Assembly (NCBI GenBank): GCA_040400085.1
Contig: JBBAQX010000006.1
Coordinates: 1-64,000, forward strand
Origin: HNR sp040400085
Lineage (GTDB): Bacteria; Actinomycetota; Actinomycetes; Actinomycetales; Microbacteriaceae
DNA length: 64,000 nt
Reading direction: 5' to 3'
The stretch's first letter is position 1; each line of letters begins with the position of its first letter. The notes beneath the pieces are model-generated. The model searched no databases and was not told the DNA's origin. It worked only from the letters and a program-made list of their open reading frames with translations. Below are positions 54,577-62,197 of this stretch, in pieces. The position numbers and the translations under genes were made by a program.

Positions 54577-54698
54577 GTGATTTATGCGGAAAGACGCGGA
54601 AATAGTGGCGTTTAAAGGGTGCAGAAGCCCCGAAATAGTGGTAATTTAGTCATCGGAATGGGCTGTTCGGGGGGACAGCCCATTCCGACGTTAACGGC

Positions 54699-55655
54699 CT
54701 ATTGCGCGATACTCAGGGCAATACCGTCGAGGATATCGTGTTCGCTGGTTAGCACGCCAGAGAGTGAACCATTCGCATCCTCAACTCGCTGTGCTGTTCG
54801 CCTCACCGTGTGCTCCCAAATCGTGGCGCCAACGCCGATGATGTCGACACGACCGGGATGCATATAGGGCAGCTCGGAAAGCTCGCTACGGTCCATGGTG
54901 GCGAGGTCCTGGCATGCAGATATCGTTTGCGCGACCGTGAGCATCCGCCCATTGATAGCTGCCGGGTCGTAGCGGGGGAGGCGGAGGGCATGGGCCGTGA
55001 CGGTGGTAATTGTTCCGGCGACCCCGATGAGGGTGCCAGTCGTACTGAGGTCCACCTGCTGCTCTGCGACGTCAAGAGCGGAATCGATGTCAGTAGTGAT
55101 GGCTTCAGCTCGCTTCTCAGCATCCGTGATATCGAGATAGCGTTCGGTCAGCCGTACGCTGCCGATGTCCATTGAATATGAGCTGAGAGGCACTGTGCTG
55201 CCCGCTACGAGCTCGGTTGACCCGCCGCCAAGGTCGGCGACGAGATAGGGGCTGCTGGCCGTAGCTGAAACCGCGCTGATTGCTCCCGCGAACGAGAGCT
55301 GTGCCTCCTCAGACCCGGAGATGACCTCCGGTTCTATCCCGAGAGCATTCTGTACGCCCTCGATGAATACGTCTCGGTTGCGTGCGTCGCGTGTGGCTGA
55401 GGTGGCAACGAAACGAATTCTTGAGCATCCGTTTGCGGAGATAAGGTCTGCATACTCGCGGGTCGCCGCAAGAGTTCGGGCGAGCGCGTCCGGGTCAAAT
55501 TCGCCGGTGCGATCAACACCGTAGCCCAAGCGGACCACCTTGTTCTCCCGCACGATATCAGTGAGTTGAATAGTACCGTCGGGCCGAATGGTGGGGGCGG
55601 CTATGAGGAGGCGGATAGAGTTTGTTCCGCAATCGATTGCTGCAACGTTAGTCAT
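54699..55655 (-). CDS. Exopolyphosphatase/pppGpp phosphatase family (Ppx/GppA)
   Basis: A 318-aa protein of the ASKHA fold. VAAIDCGTNSIRLLIA is the phosphate-1 motif, DLGGGSTELV the phosphate-2 motif and GVAGTITTVTAHAL the adenosine-type motif. The length matches the short actinobacterial Ppx/GppA proteins without C-terminal HD domain. It hydrolyses polyphosphate or pppGpp; which of the two cannot be read. A small alarmone synthetase is encoded 15 kb away. Confidence 0.93.
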   Translation of the reverse strand: MTNVAAIDCGTNSIRLLIAAPTIRPDGTIQLTDIVRENKVVRLGYGVDRTGEFDPDALARTLAATREYADLISANGCSRIRFVATSATRDARNRDVFIEGVQNALGIEPEVISGSEEAQLSFAGAISAVSATASSPYLVADLGGGSTELVAGSTVPLSSYSMDIGSVRLTERYLDITDAEKRAEAITTDIDSALDVAEQQVDLSTTGTLIGVAGTITTVTAHALRLPRYDPAAINGRMLTVAQTISACQDLATMDRSELSELPYMHPGRVDIIGVGATIWEHTVRRTAQRVEDANGSLSGVLTSEHDILDGIALSIAQ

Positions 55656-55673
55656 ACAATAACTATGCCCCAG

Positions 55674-56153
55674 CTACTCGTCGTCAGGGTCTTCCCACCG
55701 CCAGCGTGGCCGATTACGATCAGTATAAATATGGCGAACAGTGATGGCCCAATACGCGGATACGCACAACCAATTTATGGGTATCAGCATAAGAAGAAAG
55801 ATGCTCTGGATTGAGTCGGCAGGCGGGAGCCCGGCAAAAAGTCCAATGAGCGATGCTGCGAGGTATCCGCCGATGCCCGACGCGAGTGTCAGCAGCCACG
55901 GAAAAGCGGCACTGCCATCCCTTAGTTCGAACCCGATTCTCATCATGCAGCTAAACGCTATAGAAATGGCGCTGATCACCATGGTCGGGCCGATGAAAAA
56001 AGGTATTTCTTCTGTTTCGATTGGGGTTGATGTCGTAAAAAGCGATACGAAACCCCACGCGGCGATTGTCAGGGCCGTTGCGAGTATGGCGACCATGCCG
56101 GCGGCGACGAAACAGTATCCGGCGCTGTCATCTCTGCGTGGTGAGGGATCCAC
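55674..56153 (-). CDS. Membrane protein, unknown
   Basis: A 159-aa protein from GTG 56151-56153 with GAGGC upstream. Four hydrophobic segments are at about 15-37, 48-70, 82-105 and 117-140, and the C-terminus is strongly charged (DRNRPRWRWEDPDDE). It is downstream of the other membrane gene and probably co-transcribed with it and the Ppx gene. No family recognised. Confidence 0.8.
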   Translation of the reverse strand: MDPSPRRDDSAGYCFVAAGMVAILATALTIAAWGFVSLFTTSTPIETEEIPFFIGPTMVISAISIAFSCMMRIGFELRDGSAAFPWLLTLASGIGGYLAASLIGLFAGLPPADSIQSIFLLMLIPINWLCVSAYWAITVRHIYTDRNRPRWRWEDPDDE

Positions 56154-56172
56154 TCGCTTGCCTCACGTCTCG

Positions 56173-57129
56173 CTACGGTGCAGGAATATCTGCGAGAGGG
56201 GATGCCTGGAGCCGTGTTTCGTATTCAGCGATTTCTTCGGCGTTGGCTCGTTTTATCTTGCGTCCACGGGCAGCAATCCACGCGCCGAACCATACGGAAA
56301 CTTCCCTGCCAGCGACACCGGCGAGGATTGTAAACGGTGAGAGCAGGAACTCATCTAGGCGGCCCCACGACTGGTCGGGGGTGAGGCCGGTGAGTCCGCC
56401 TGAGTAGATGAGTCCGATAACGGCTGCGCAGTACACGAACGCGCCTATTAGGAAGCCGAAAAGGACATAGGCCCACCACCCGGCCCGGTTAACGAGCAGA
56501 ACCACCACCAAAAGTCCGATAAAGAATGAGCCTACTGAGGCGAAAAACATAGGTGTCAGCAGATGGTCCTGAAGAACGCCGACGAAGGCGCTTGCAGTTG
56601 TGATCGGCGCGAGTATGGCTGATATAACGCCAGCGTAAACGATTGCGAAACCGAGCGTAGCGAGCAGTACGATCCATGCACCCGCGCCACGGTTGCCTCT
56701 GATGTCAGGCAGGGCCGGGGCCTGGACATACAGAGGAGCCATCGGGTGGTCCGCTCGAACAGTGAGCACCTCTGGCTCGACGTTCTGCGGCAAGTCAGCA
56801 GAGATCTCCGGAAGGCTCGGGGCCACCTCCGTGGGTGTCTCTTCGATGGGGGATGCCGCGGGTAGCGTCGCACCCGTCGCTATCGCTGTCGGGTCTACTC
56901 CGGTTTCGACCTGCGCAAGTGCATCAGGATGGAAGGAAGGGTCAGACATGTCTGTCGTCTCGAGTGGGTCTACGTCTTTGGCTATTGGATCGGCGTGATC
57001 TGGAGCTGAGGGGGTCGCGAGGTCTCCGCTTTTTGCGCGGCCAAGGGCATCCGTCAGTTTTTCTTGCGATGCGACGTCATCAGATACGGGTTCGCCCTGA
57101 TCCGATTGTGTCTTCTTGTCGTCGCTCAT
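56173..57129 (-). CDS. Membrane protein with long acidic N-terminal tail
   Basis: A 318-aa protein. ATG 57129 has AAGGAGAT correctly placed; the upstream ATG 57174 does not. The first ~150 residues are acidic, Pro/Thr-rich and disordered, probably cytoplasmic. Then four membrane segments follow (AWIVLLATLGFAIVYAGV, PMFFASVGSFFIGLLVVVLL, YVLFGFLIGAFVYCAAVIGL, FTILAGVAGREVSVWFGAW), ending with a short basic-acidic helix. The layout resembles actinobacterial proteins of unknown function linked to cell envelope. First gene of a leftward cluster. Confidence 0.8.
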   Translation of the reverse strand: MSDDKKTQSDQGEPVSDDVASQEKLTDALGRAKSGDLATPSAPDHADPIAKDVDPLETTDMSDPSFHPDALAQVETGVDPTAIATGATLPAASPIEETPTEVAPSLPEISADLPQNVEPEVLTVRADHPMAPLYVQAPALPDIRGNRGAGAWIVLLATLGFAIVYAGVISAILAPITTASAFVGVLQDHLLTPMFFASVGSFFIGLLVVVLLVNRAGWWAYVLFGFLIGAFVYCAAVIGLIYSGGLTGLTPDQSWGRLDEFLLSPFTILAGVAGREVSVWFGAWIAARGRKIKRANAEEIAEYETRLQASPLADIPAP

Positions 57130-57275
57130 CGCTAAATCTCCTTGACCTACATACGCTGGTTCGCTGTGGGTCACTTTAGCAAGGGTGCGCCCTGATAGCT
57201 TGGATTTAGACCGGCATGTGATGGGAGCGGCAGCGGGCTTGGTATGTGAGTGACACTTGGGTACCGTTAACTAGT

Positions 57276-57914
57276 ATGGGCGACCCCAGAATCACCGAGC
57301 GCGTGACCGTCGGTGTTGAGGCATGGCTTCGTTGGCTGCCCAAGTGGAGCATTGGCTCGTATCGGGCACGGGGCAGGCTGTGTCGACGATGTCTGAACTC
57401 GCCTATTGTGCGCGCGGCCGGTCTCGATTTCGATGTGCCCCATCAGGTGCAGCATGCTCTGGTTAGTCGGATGCAGAAGATTATTGATCAGACGGTCGAC
57501 GAGTTTACTGAGGCGAGACTACCAAATCTGAAGCGGGAATTGGACGGGGGCGTCGCAGAATCGGCTCCCAAGGGGTACCGACCAGCTGAAGGCCTTGACC
57601 CAGAGTACGAGGGTGTTGAACTCGATCCGGAGCCAGAACCCGGTCACCCATTTCTGTTTACGCTCGACAGCCTGGCTGATAAGCATCTTGGTCGGGCTCC
57701 CGAACCTCCGGCCCCACTAACCGAGGAGCAAAAAGCTGTACTCCGTTCCGAAGTTGCGCTTGCTGACGAGTGTGCGATTGTCACGGGACAGCGGGTATGT
57801 GTGGCACTCGATGCTCATCGAGCACGCATTCGTGAGGCAATCGCGATGTGTGTTGAGCCGCAGGTCCGGGCGATGCTCGATGAACTGACGACCTCGCTGG
57901 AGTTTCCGGAATAG
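57276..57914 (+). CDS. Unknown protein
   Basis: A 212-aa protein from ATG 57276 (GTG 57246 is an alternative). It is mostly helical, with a WLRWLPKWSIGSYRARGRLC N-terminus, a Pro/Glu-rich linker (EYEGVELDPEPEPGHPF) in the middle, and a helical C-terminus (EEQKAVLRSEVALADECAIV). No membrane segment and no known motif. Seventy bases of its 3' part recur, decayed, at 59371-59440, so a second copy once stood there. Confidence 0.7.
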   Translation: MGDPRITERVTVGVEAWLRWLPKWSIGSYRARGRLCRRCLNSPIVRAAGLDFDVPHQVQHALVSRMQKIIDQTVDEFTEARLPNLKRELDGGVAESAPKGYRPAEGLDPEYEGVELDPEPEPGHPFLFTLDSLADKHLGRAPEPPAPLTEEQKAVLRSEVALADECAIVTGQRVCVALDAHRARIREAIAMCVEPQVRAMLDELTTSLEFPE

Positions 57915-58027
57915 GTGATAGCTGGAACGGTGAGCGAAGGTTTTCTCCTGTCCGCTCACCGACCCCAGCCTCATTATTGGCGTTCAGCGCCGCTGAGTGT
58001 ATCCTAGGTCGTCTAAAGGGCTACGTC

Positions 58028-59317
58028 TCAGTTGAAGCGCTTCCGAGAGGCTCGCAGAATGCTGCCGGTAGCGAGCAATCCGATTAATGCCATAACGGTC
58101 CAGGTGAGGATTGTATGGTCGGTGCCGGTGTCGCTGAGAGAAGCTTTACCACTCTGAGCGGACACGGTCTCAGGGTTGACGTTCGCACCGTTGACCTCAG
58201 GTTTTACGGGGATCTCCGGTTGTGGATCTATAGATTTTGCAGTTACAGGATAGCTGACTGTCCCCGAATAGGGGAGAGTGGTCTCGCTTCCCTCCACCGA
58301 AAAGCGATAGGAAACACTGGCAGATTCGATGGTTTTCCAGGTAAGGAACTTCGTAGATACGGCAAAGCTATAATCGTCCGCGTTGCTCGGAGTAACGAGG
58401 TCGCCGTCTTCGTCAAGGATGTTTGCCGCTGGCGCAACGGTCTCAGTGGCGTTCCGAACTGCCGATGTTTGGCTTTCGATTACCTGACTCATCACGCTTG
58501 AGTGATCACGATGCAGGTTCTCGGTGGGAAGCAGTGACAGGTCAGCGATTTTGTTGTTTTCAAGAAATACGTGGGATAGCTGGGTTAAGTTCGCAAGTGG
58601 TGTGATAGATGTAATGGCGTTGTTGTCCAGATCCAAGCCTGTCAGGTTTGTGAGGTGTCTTATTGCGGAGATATCACTGATTCCTAGGGTGTGGGCTTGT
58701 AAGTAGGTGAGGGCGGTTAGAGATGAAACCGGTGCCAGATCAGTGACCTTTGTAAGAGCAATGCTGAGGTAATCAAGCTTGGTGAGGGAACTTATGGCGC
58801 TGATGTCGCTAACTTGTGTTCCTCGTAGGTTCAAACTGACGAGATTCGTGTGATCTTTGACAGCTTTGATATCGGCGACGGGATTTGCCCCCATGCTCAG
58901 ATGAGTCAGGTTGTTAAGCGAGCCCAGCGGCCCGGCATCGGTGATTGCGTTCAGGCCGAGGTAGAGGCGATTGAGTTGCGTCATTTCTGACAAGAATGAG
59001 ATGTCTGTTATGTCGTTATTATTTAGTGCCAATGTGTGGAGGGTGGGTATCTTATTGACGGCGGAATAGTCGTCCATTTTGGTTTCGTTGAGAAACAGAT
59101 GAGTGAGTTTTGGTAGGTCGATGAGGGGCTGGATGCTTCCGACAGGGTTGTTCCACAGATAAAGTTCTTGCAGCTCGTGAAGAGATCGGAGCGGCTCTAG
59201 GTTGTGAACGTTGTTCTTATAGAGGTCTAGCTTTTTGAGGTTTGTAGCGTATTCAAGACCGGTTAGGTCGCTTATCCCTAGCTCGCCGAGGTGTAACTCG
59301 GAGAGCGTTTCTATCAT
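58028..59317 (-). CDS. Leucine-rich-repeat surface protein with sorting signal, 5'-truncated
   Basis: A 429-aa protein of internalin type. Residues 1-270 are about twelve 22-residue repeats (pattern L..L.L..N.ITDI..L..L). A beta-rich linker follows (~300-365), and then the sortase motif variant LSDTG, a hydrophobic segment (about 401-420) and a basic tail (RASRKRFN). Sorted proteins need a signal peptide, but this one starts directly inside a repeat (IETLSELHLGELGISDL) with no RBS before ATG 59317. The 5' end therefore appears lost. The DNA is notably AT-richer than its neighbours, pointing to acquisition. Probably no longer exported. Confidence 0.8.
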   Translation of the reverse strand: MIETLSELHLGELGISDLTGLEYATNLKKLDLYKNNVHNLEPLRSLHELQELYLWNNPVGSIQPLIDLPKLTHLFLNETKMDDYSAVNKIPTLHTLALNNNDITDISFLSEMTQLNRLYLGLNAITDAGPLGSLNNLTHLSMGANPVADIKAVKDHTNLVSLNLRGTQVSDISAISSLTKLDYLSIALTKVTDLAPVSSLTALTYLQAHTLGISDISAIRHLTNLTGLDLDNNAITSITPLANLTQLSHVFLENNKIADLSLLPTENLHRDHSSVMSQVIESQTSAVRNATETVAPAANILDEDGDLVTPSNADDYSFAVSTKFLTWKTIESASVSYRFSVEGSETTLPYSGTVSYPVTAKSIDPQPEIPVKPEVNGANVNPETVSAQSGKASLSDTGTDHTILTWTVMALIGLLATGSILRASRKRFN

Positions 59318-59370
59318 GGCTTGAGTTAGAGTTCGCGCTCGGCCGCATGGCCAATGAACGTCCAGCGGGA

Positions 59371-59440
59371 GCGCCGAAAATCTGGCCCTGCTAACCGGGG
59401 AACAAAAGCTTTGCTCCGTTCCGAGGCTGCGCTGGTGTGT
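59371..59440 (+). pseudogene. Decayed partial copy of the 57276 gene
   Basis: CTAACCGGGGAACAAAAGCT and the following TTGCTCCGTTCCGAGG match CTAACCGAGGAGCAAAAAGC and ACTCCGTTCCGAAG in the 57695-57775 stretch. Matching extends over about 70 bases in the same orientation. The reading frame is broken (one base missing in the A-run). It lies just upstream of the truncated LRR gene start. Confidence 0.65.
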
Positions 59441-59521
59441 CGTGTATAAAGCGTTTGTACTCGCAGTTCGCTAGACTCGTGCGTGGCAGTGAGCCGCATC
59501 TTATTGAAGGATTCAGAGCAG

Positions 59522-60892
59522 ATGACGAAAAACGATGACGGGCAGCAAAACCCCGCGCAGCCCACTGGCGCAGGCGGATATTCGCAGCAACCATACGATG
59601 CTGGTCGGACAGAAGATAGCCAGATGCCAATTGTTCCTGCGCCGTCAATCCCGTCGCCGCCTCAGTTTGCGCCCCCGCCTCCGCAACATGCTCCGCCGAA
59701 TGCGGTCAGATACGCGCCCGCAAATGACCAGCAGTACATCCAGCCGGCAGCAGATGGTTTTGCTGGCCAGCAGGGATATTCGGCCCATCCCGGCTACCCT
59801 GCCCTGCATGGGAACCAGCAGGACCCTGGCCAATCAACTCAGCCTCCAGCTGCTGCCCATGGCGGTGTCGGTGCTCCCCATCGAAAGAGCAACGTTCGTC
59901 GCGCGTTGATCATCGTCGGGGCATCCGTCGTTGCTGTCGGTCTTCTTGCCGTGGGTGGCTCAGTCGTCTATAACACGATGGCCGAGCAGCGGGCCCCCGA
60001 GCATCGAGTCGAAGCCTTCCTCGATAACCTCGTCGACGGAAAGGTTGAGGCCGCACTTTCTGAAGCGGGGATCAAGGTGACAGATGAGGACGTGTTGCTC
60101 ACCGATAAGGCATACAGTGCTGCGGGCGATACGATCACGGGATACTCGCTCAAACAAGCAAAGACGAAAGATGGAAAATCAACCATCGCTGCAACCCTTA
60201 AAACCGAGTCTGGCTCATTCAATCAGAACTTCACGTTGGTAAGCACGGGCAAGGAATTGCTCTTCTTTGACACGTGGCAAATTGATGGGTTGAAACTAGA
60301 TTCTGTTGATGTCTCGAGTGTCGGAGCTCCTAGCGGGGCGTCCATTACTCTCGGTGGGAAAACTATTGATCAACAAACGGATGCTCTTCGCGCCTTCCCC
60401 GGAAGATACTCCGCCGATATCGTGGGTACCGACATGTATACCGGCGCGAGCGTAACGGCGACAGTATCTGGCATGGGTGGTGGAGATCCCGCAGAGTTTT
60501 CCGAGGCAAATATTGAGTTGACAGACGCCGGAATCGCCGCGGTCAAAACCGAAGTCGACGCCTATCTTGACGCGTGTGCCGCCACGGGCGTTATCGCTCC
60601 GCCGATGTGTCCGTTTGCGGCCAAGCTCCCCGACCCAACCGTTGTCCCGAGTAACGTTGTATGGACCATAAAAAGCCGCCCGGAAATCAAGGTAGATGCC
60701 TACTCTAGCAGCGGATGGTCGATGAGTAGCCTTACGTCGGGTTCTGCGGATATGACCGCTGATATGACGTCGGGGTCTAGGAGTGGCACGCTGTATTTGC
60801 CGGCACCCGTAGAGTTTAAGGTCATCGGGAGTGTCACGGGATTTGCTGATGGTAAGGCGACCGTCACAATTATTCCGTGGCTATTTGGTTAA
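59522..60892 (+). CDS. Membrane-anchored protein with Pro/Gln-rich N-terminus, unknown
   Basis: A 456-aa protein from ATG 59522 (GAAGGAT upstream; GTG 59483 is in frame but poorer). Residues 1-120 are Gln/Pro/Ala/Gly-rich and disordered; one membrane helix follows basic residues at about 128-150 (RRALIIVGASVVAVGLLAVG). An extracellular domain continues, with a DUF4878-like start (EHRVEAFLDNLVDGKVEAAL) and later beta-rich stretches. The layout resembles actinobacterial envelope sensors or anti-sigma-like anchors, but nothing specific can be claimed. Usual length for such proteins. Confidence 0.78.
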   Translation: MTKNDDGQQNPAQPTGAGGYSQQPYDAGRTEDSQMPIVPAPSIPSPPQFAPPPPQHAPPNAVRYAPANDQQYIQPAADGFAGQQGYSAHPGYPALHGNQQDPGQSTQPPAAAHGGVGAPHRKSNVRRALIIVGASVVAVGLLAVGGSVVYNTMAEQRAPEHRVEAFLDNLVDGKVEAALSEAGIKVTDEDVLLTDKAYSAAGDTITGYSLKQAKTKDGKSTIAATLKTESGSFNQNFTLVSTGKELLFFDTWQIDGLKLDSVDVSSVGAPSGASITLGGKTIDQQTDALRAFPGRYSADIVGTDMYTGASVTATVSGMGGGDPAEFSEANIELTDAGIAAVKTEVDAYLDACAATGVIAPPMCPFAAKLPDPTVVPSNVVWTIKSRPEIKVDAYSSSGWSMSSLTSGSADMTADMTSGSRSGTLYLPAPVEFKVIGSVTGFADGKATVTIIPWLFG

Positions 60893-61226
60893 GACTGTCA
60901 GCTAACTGCCACCTCACTACGCTGTTTGGCCTTGCGCCGTTGAGGCGGTACACGATAGAGTTTTTCCTTGGTGCTCTTTACCTATTCATCTTGTCGTGCC
61001 TTAACGGGTTCGTATGGGAAGGATTAGGTATTGAAATCCTCAGGGCCTCGTCTCTCACGAGAGTGGCCCCCACGGCATACCCGTCACCAAAGAGACTGCA
61101 GTTCTGTAGCCTCGACGGGTCCAAATGAACTCGCCAAAGTTTTCTTGGGGTTTACGCCCTGAGTTACGGCGAATGCACACCGCATTACGCAAAGCTGTCA
61201 CCGTGCAGCACAAACAAGGAGAAGAA
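60893..61226 (+). promoter_or_regulatory. Leader/promoter region of the str operon
   Basis: 334 bases without a convincing gene. A possible promoter is TTGTCG (60991-60996), 16 bases, TATGGG (61013-61018). A hairpin follows at 61043-61069 (GGGCC...GGCCC around CTCTC/GAGAG). The resulting leader of about 200 bases could bear S7 or transcript-level control as in other str operons; this is inference. Confidence 0.35.
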
Positions 61227-61601
61227 GTGCCAACTATTCAGCAGTTGGTCCGGAAGGGTCGCACGCCGAAGGTCACTAAGACCAAGGCGCCCGCTCTGAA
61301 GGCAAACCCGCAGCAGCGTGGAGTATGCACCCGTGTGTACACCACAACCCCTAAGAAGCCCAACTCGGCGATGCGTAAGGTCGCCCGTGTGAAGCTCTCA
61401 AACGGTACCGAGGTCACCGCATACATTCCCGGTGAAGGTCACAACCTTCAGGAGCACTCGATGGTGCTCGTCCGTGGAGGCCGTGTTAAGGACCTTCCCG
61501 GTGTTCGCTACAAGATCGTCCGTGGCGCACTTGATACTCAGGCAGTAAAGGGTCGCCAGCAGGCCCGCAGCCGCTACGGCGCTAAGAAGGAGAAGAAGTA
61601 A
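61227..61601 (+). CDS. rpsL: 30S ribosomal protein S12
   Basis: A 124-aa protein of the decoding centre. GTG 61227 with AAGGAG upstream gives the universal N-terminus PTIQQLVRKGR; the longer frame is rejected. TTTPKKPNSAMRKVARV and GGRVKDLPGVRYKIVRG carry the two lysines whose mutation gives streptomycin resistance; both are wild-type. The stop shares a base with rpsG. Confidence 0.99.
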   Translation: MPTIQQLVRKGRTPKVTKTKAPALKANPQQRGVCTRVYTTTPKKPNSAMRKVARVKLSNGTEVTAYIPGEGHNLQEHSMVLVRGGRVKDLPGVRYKIVRGALDTQAVKGRQQARSRYGAKKEKK

Positions 61602-62071
61602 TGCCTCGTAAGGGACCAGCTCCTAAGCGCCCCGTAGTTGCCGATCCGGTATACGGTGCCCCAATTGTTAGCCAGCTCGTTAACAAGATCCTCAAAGACG
61701 GCAAGAAGGGTCTTGCTGAGCGCATCGTTTACGACGCACTCGCAGGCGTTGCTGCCAAGAATGGCGCGGATGCCGTCGTTACCTTGAAAAAGGCTCTCGA
61801 CAACGTTCGCCCCACCCTTGAGGTTCGTTCACGCCGCGTTGGTGGATCAACCTACCAGGTGCCCGTTGAGGTTAAGCCTCACCGTGCAAACACCCTGGCT
61901 CTGCGTTGGTTGACCAGCTATGCAAAGGCTCGTCGCGAAAAGACGATGACCGAGCGCCTGACTAACGAGATCCTTGATGCCTCAAACGGCCTTGGTGCCG
62001 CTGTAAAGCGTCGTGAGGATACTCACAAGATGGCCGAGTCGAACAAGGCCTTCGCACACTACCGCTGGTAG
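61601..62071 (+). CDS. rpsG: 30S ribosomal protein S7
   Basis: A 156-aa protein nucleating the 30S head. The start PRKGPAPKRPVVADPVYG and the segments QLVNKILKDGKKGLAERIVY and RREDTHKMAESNKAFAHYRW are typical. S7 is also the usual translational repressor of the str operon in other bacteria. It overlaps the rpsL stop by one base. Confidence 0.99.
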   Translation: MPRKGPAPKRPVVADPVYGAPIVSQLVNKILKDGKKGLAERIVYDALAGVAAKNGADAVVTLKKALDNVRPTLEVRSRRVGGSTYQVPVEVKPHRANTLALRWLTSYAKARREKTMTERLTNEILDASNGLGAAVKRREDTHKMAESNKAFAHYRW

Positions 62072-62128
62072 TGATGTGGCTAATGGCTTGGTCAGGTTCG
62101 CGTGCGATACTGTGACTAGGCCCAGGCC

Positions 62129-62158
62129 GTTGGGGCGGCGTTTTCGCGCCGCCCCGAC
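62129..62158 (+). terminator. Hairpin between rpsG and fusA
   Basis: GTTGGGGCGGCG (62129-62140), loop TTTTCG, CGCCGCCCCGAC (62147-62158): a 12-bp stem with one wobble and no T-run. It may attenuate or process the transcript. A GATACT -10-like box preceded by TG lies just upstream (around 62104-62111), so fusA could also have a promoter of its own. Confidence 0.5.
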
Positions 62159-62197
62159 AACACCCACACAGACACCCCAAAACTTTCGGAGGAACTC

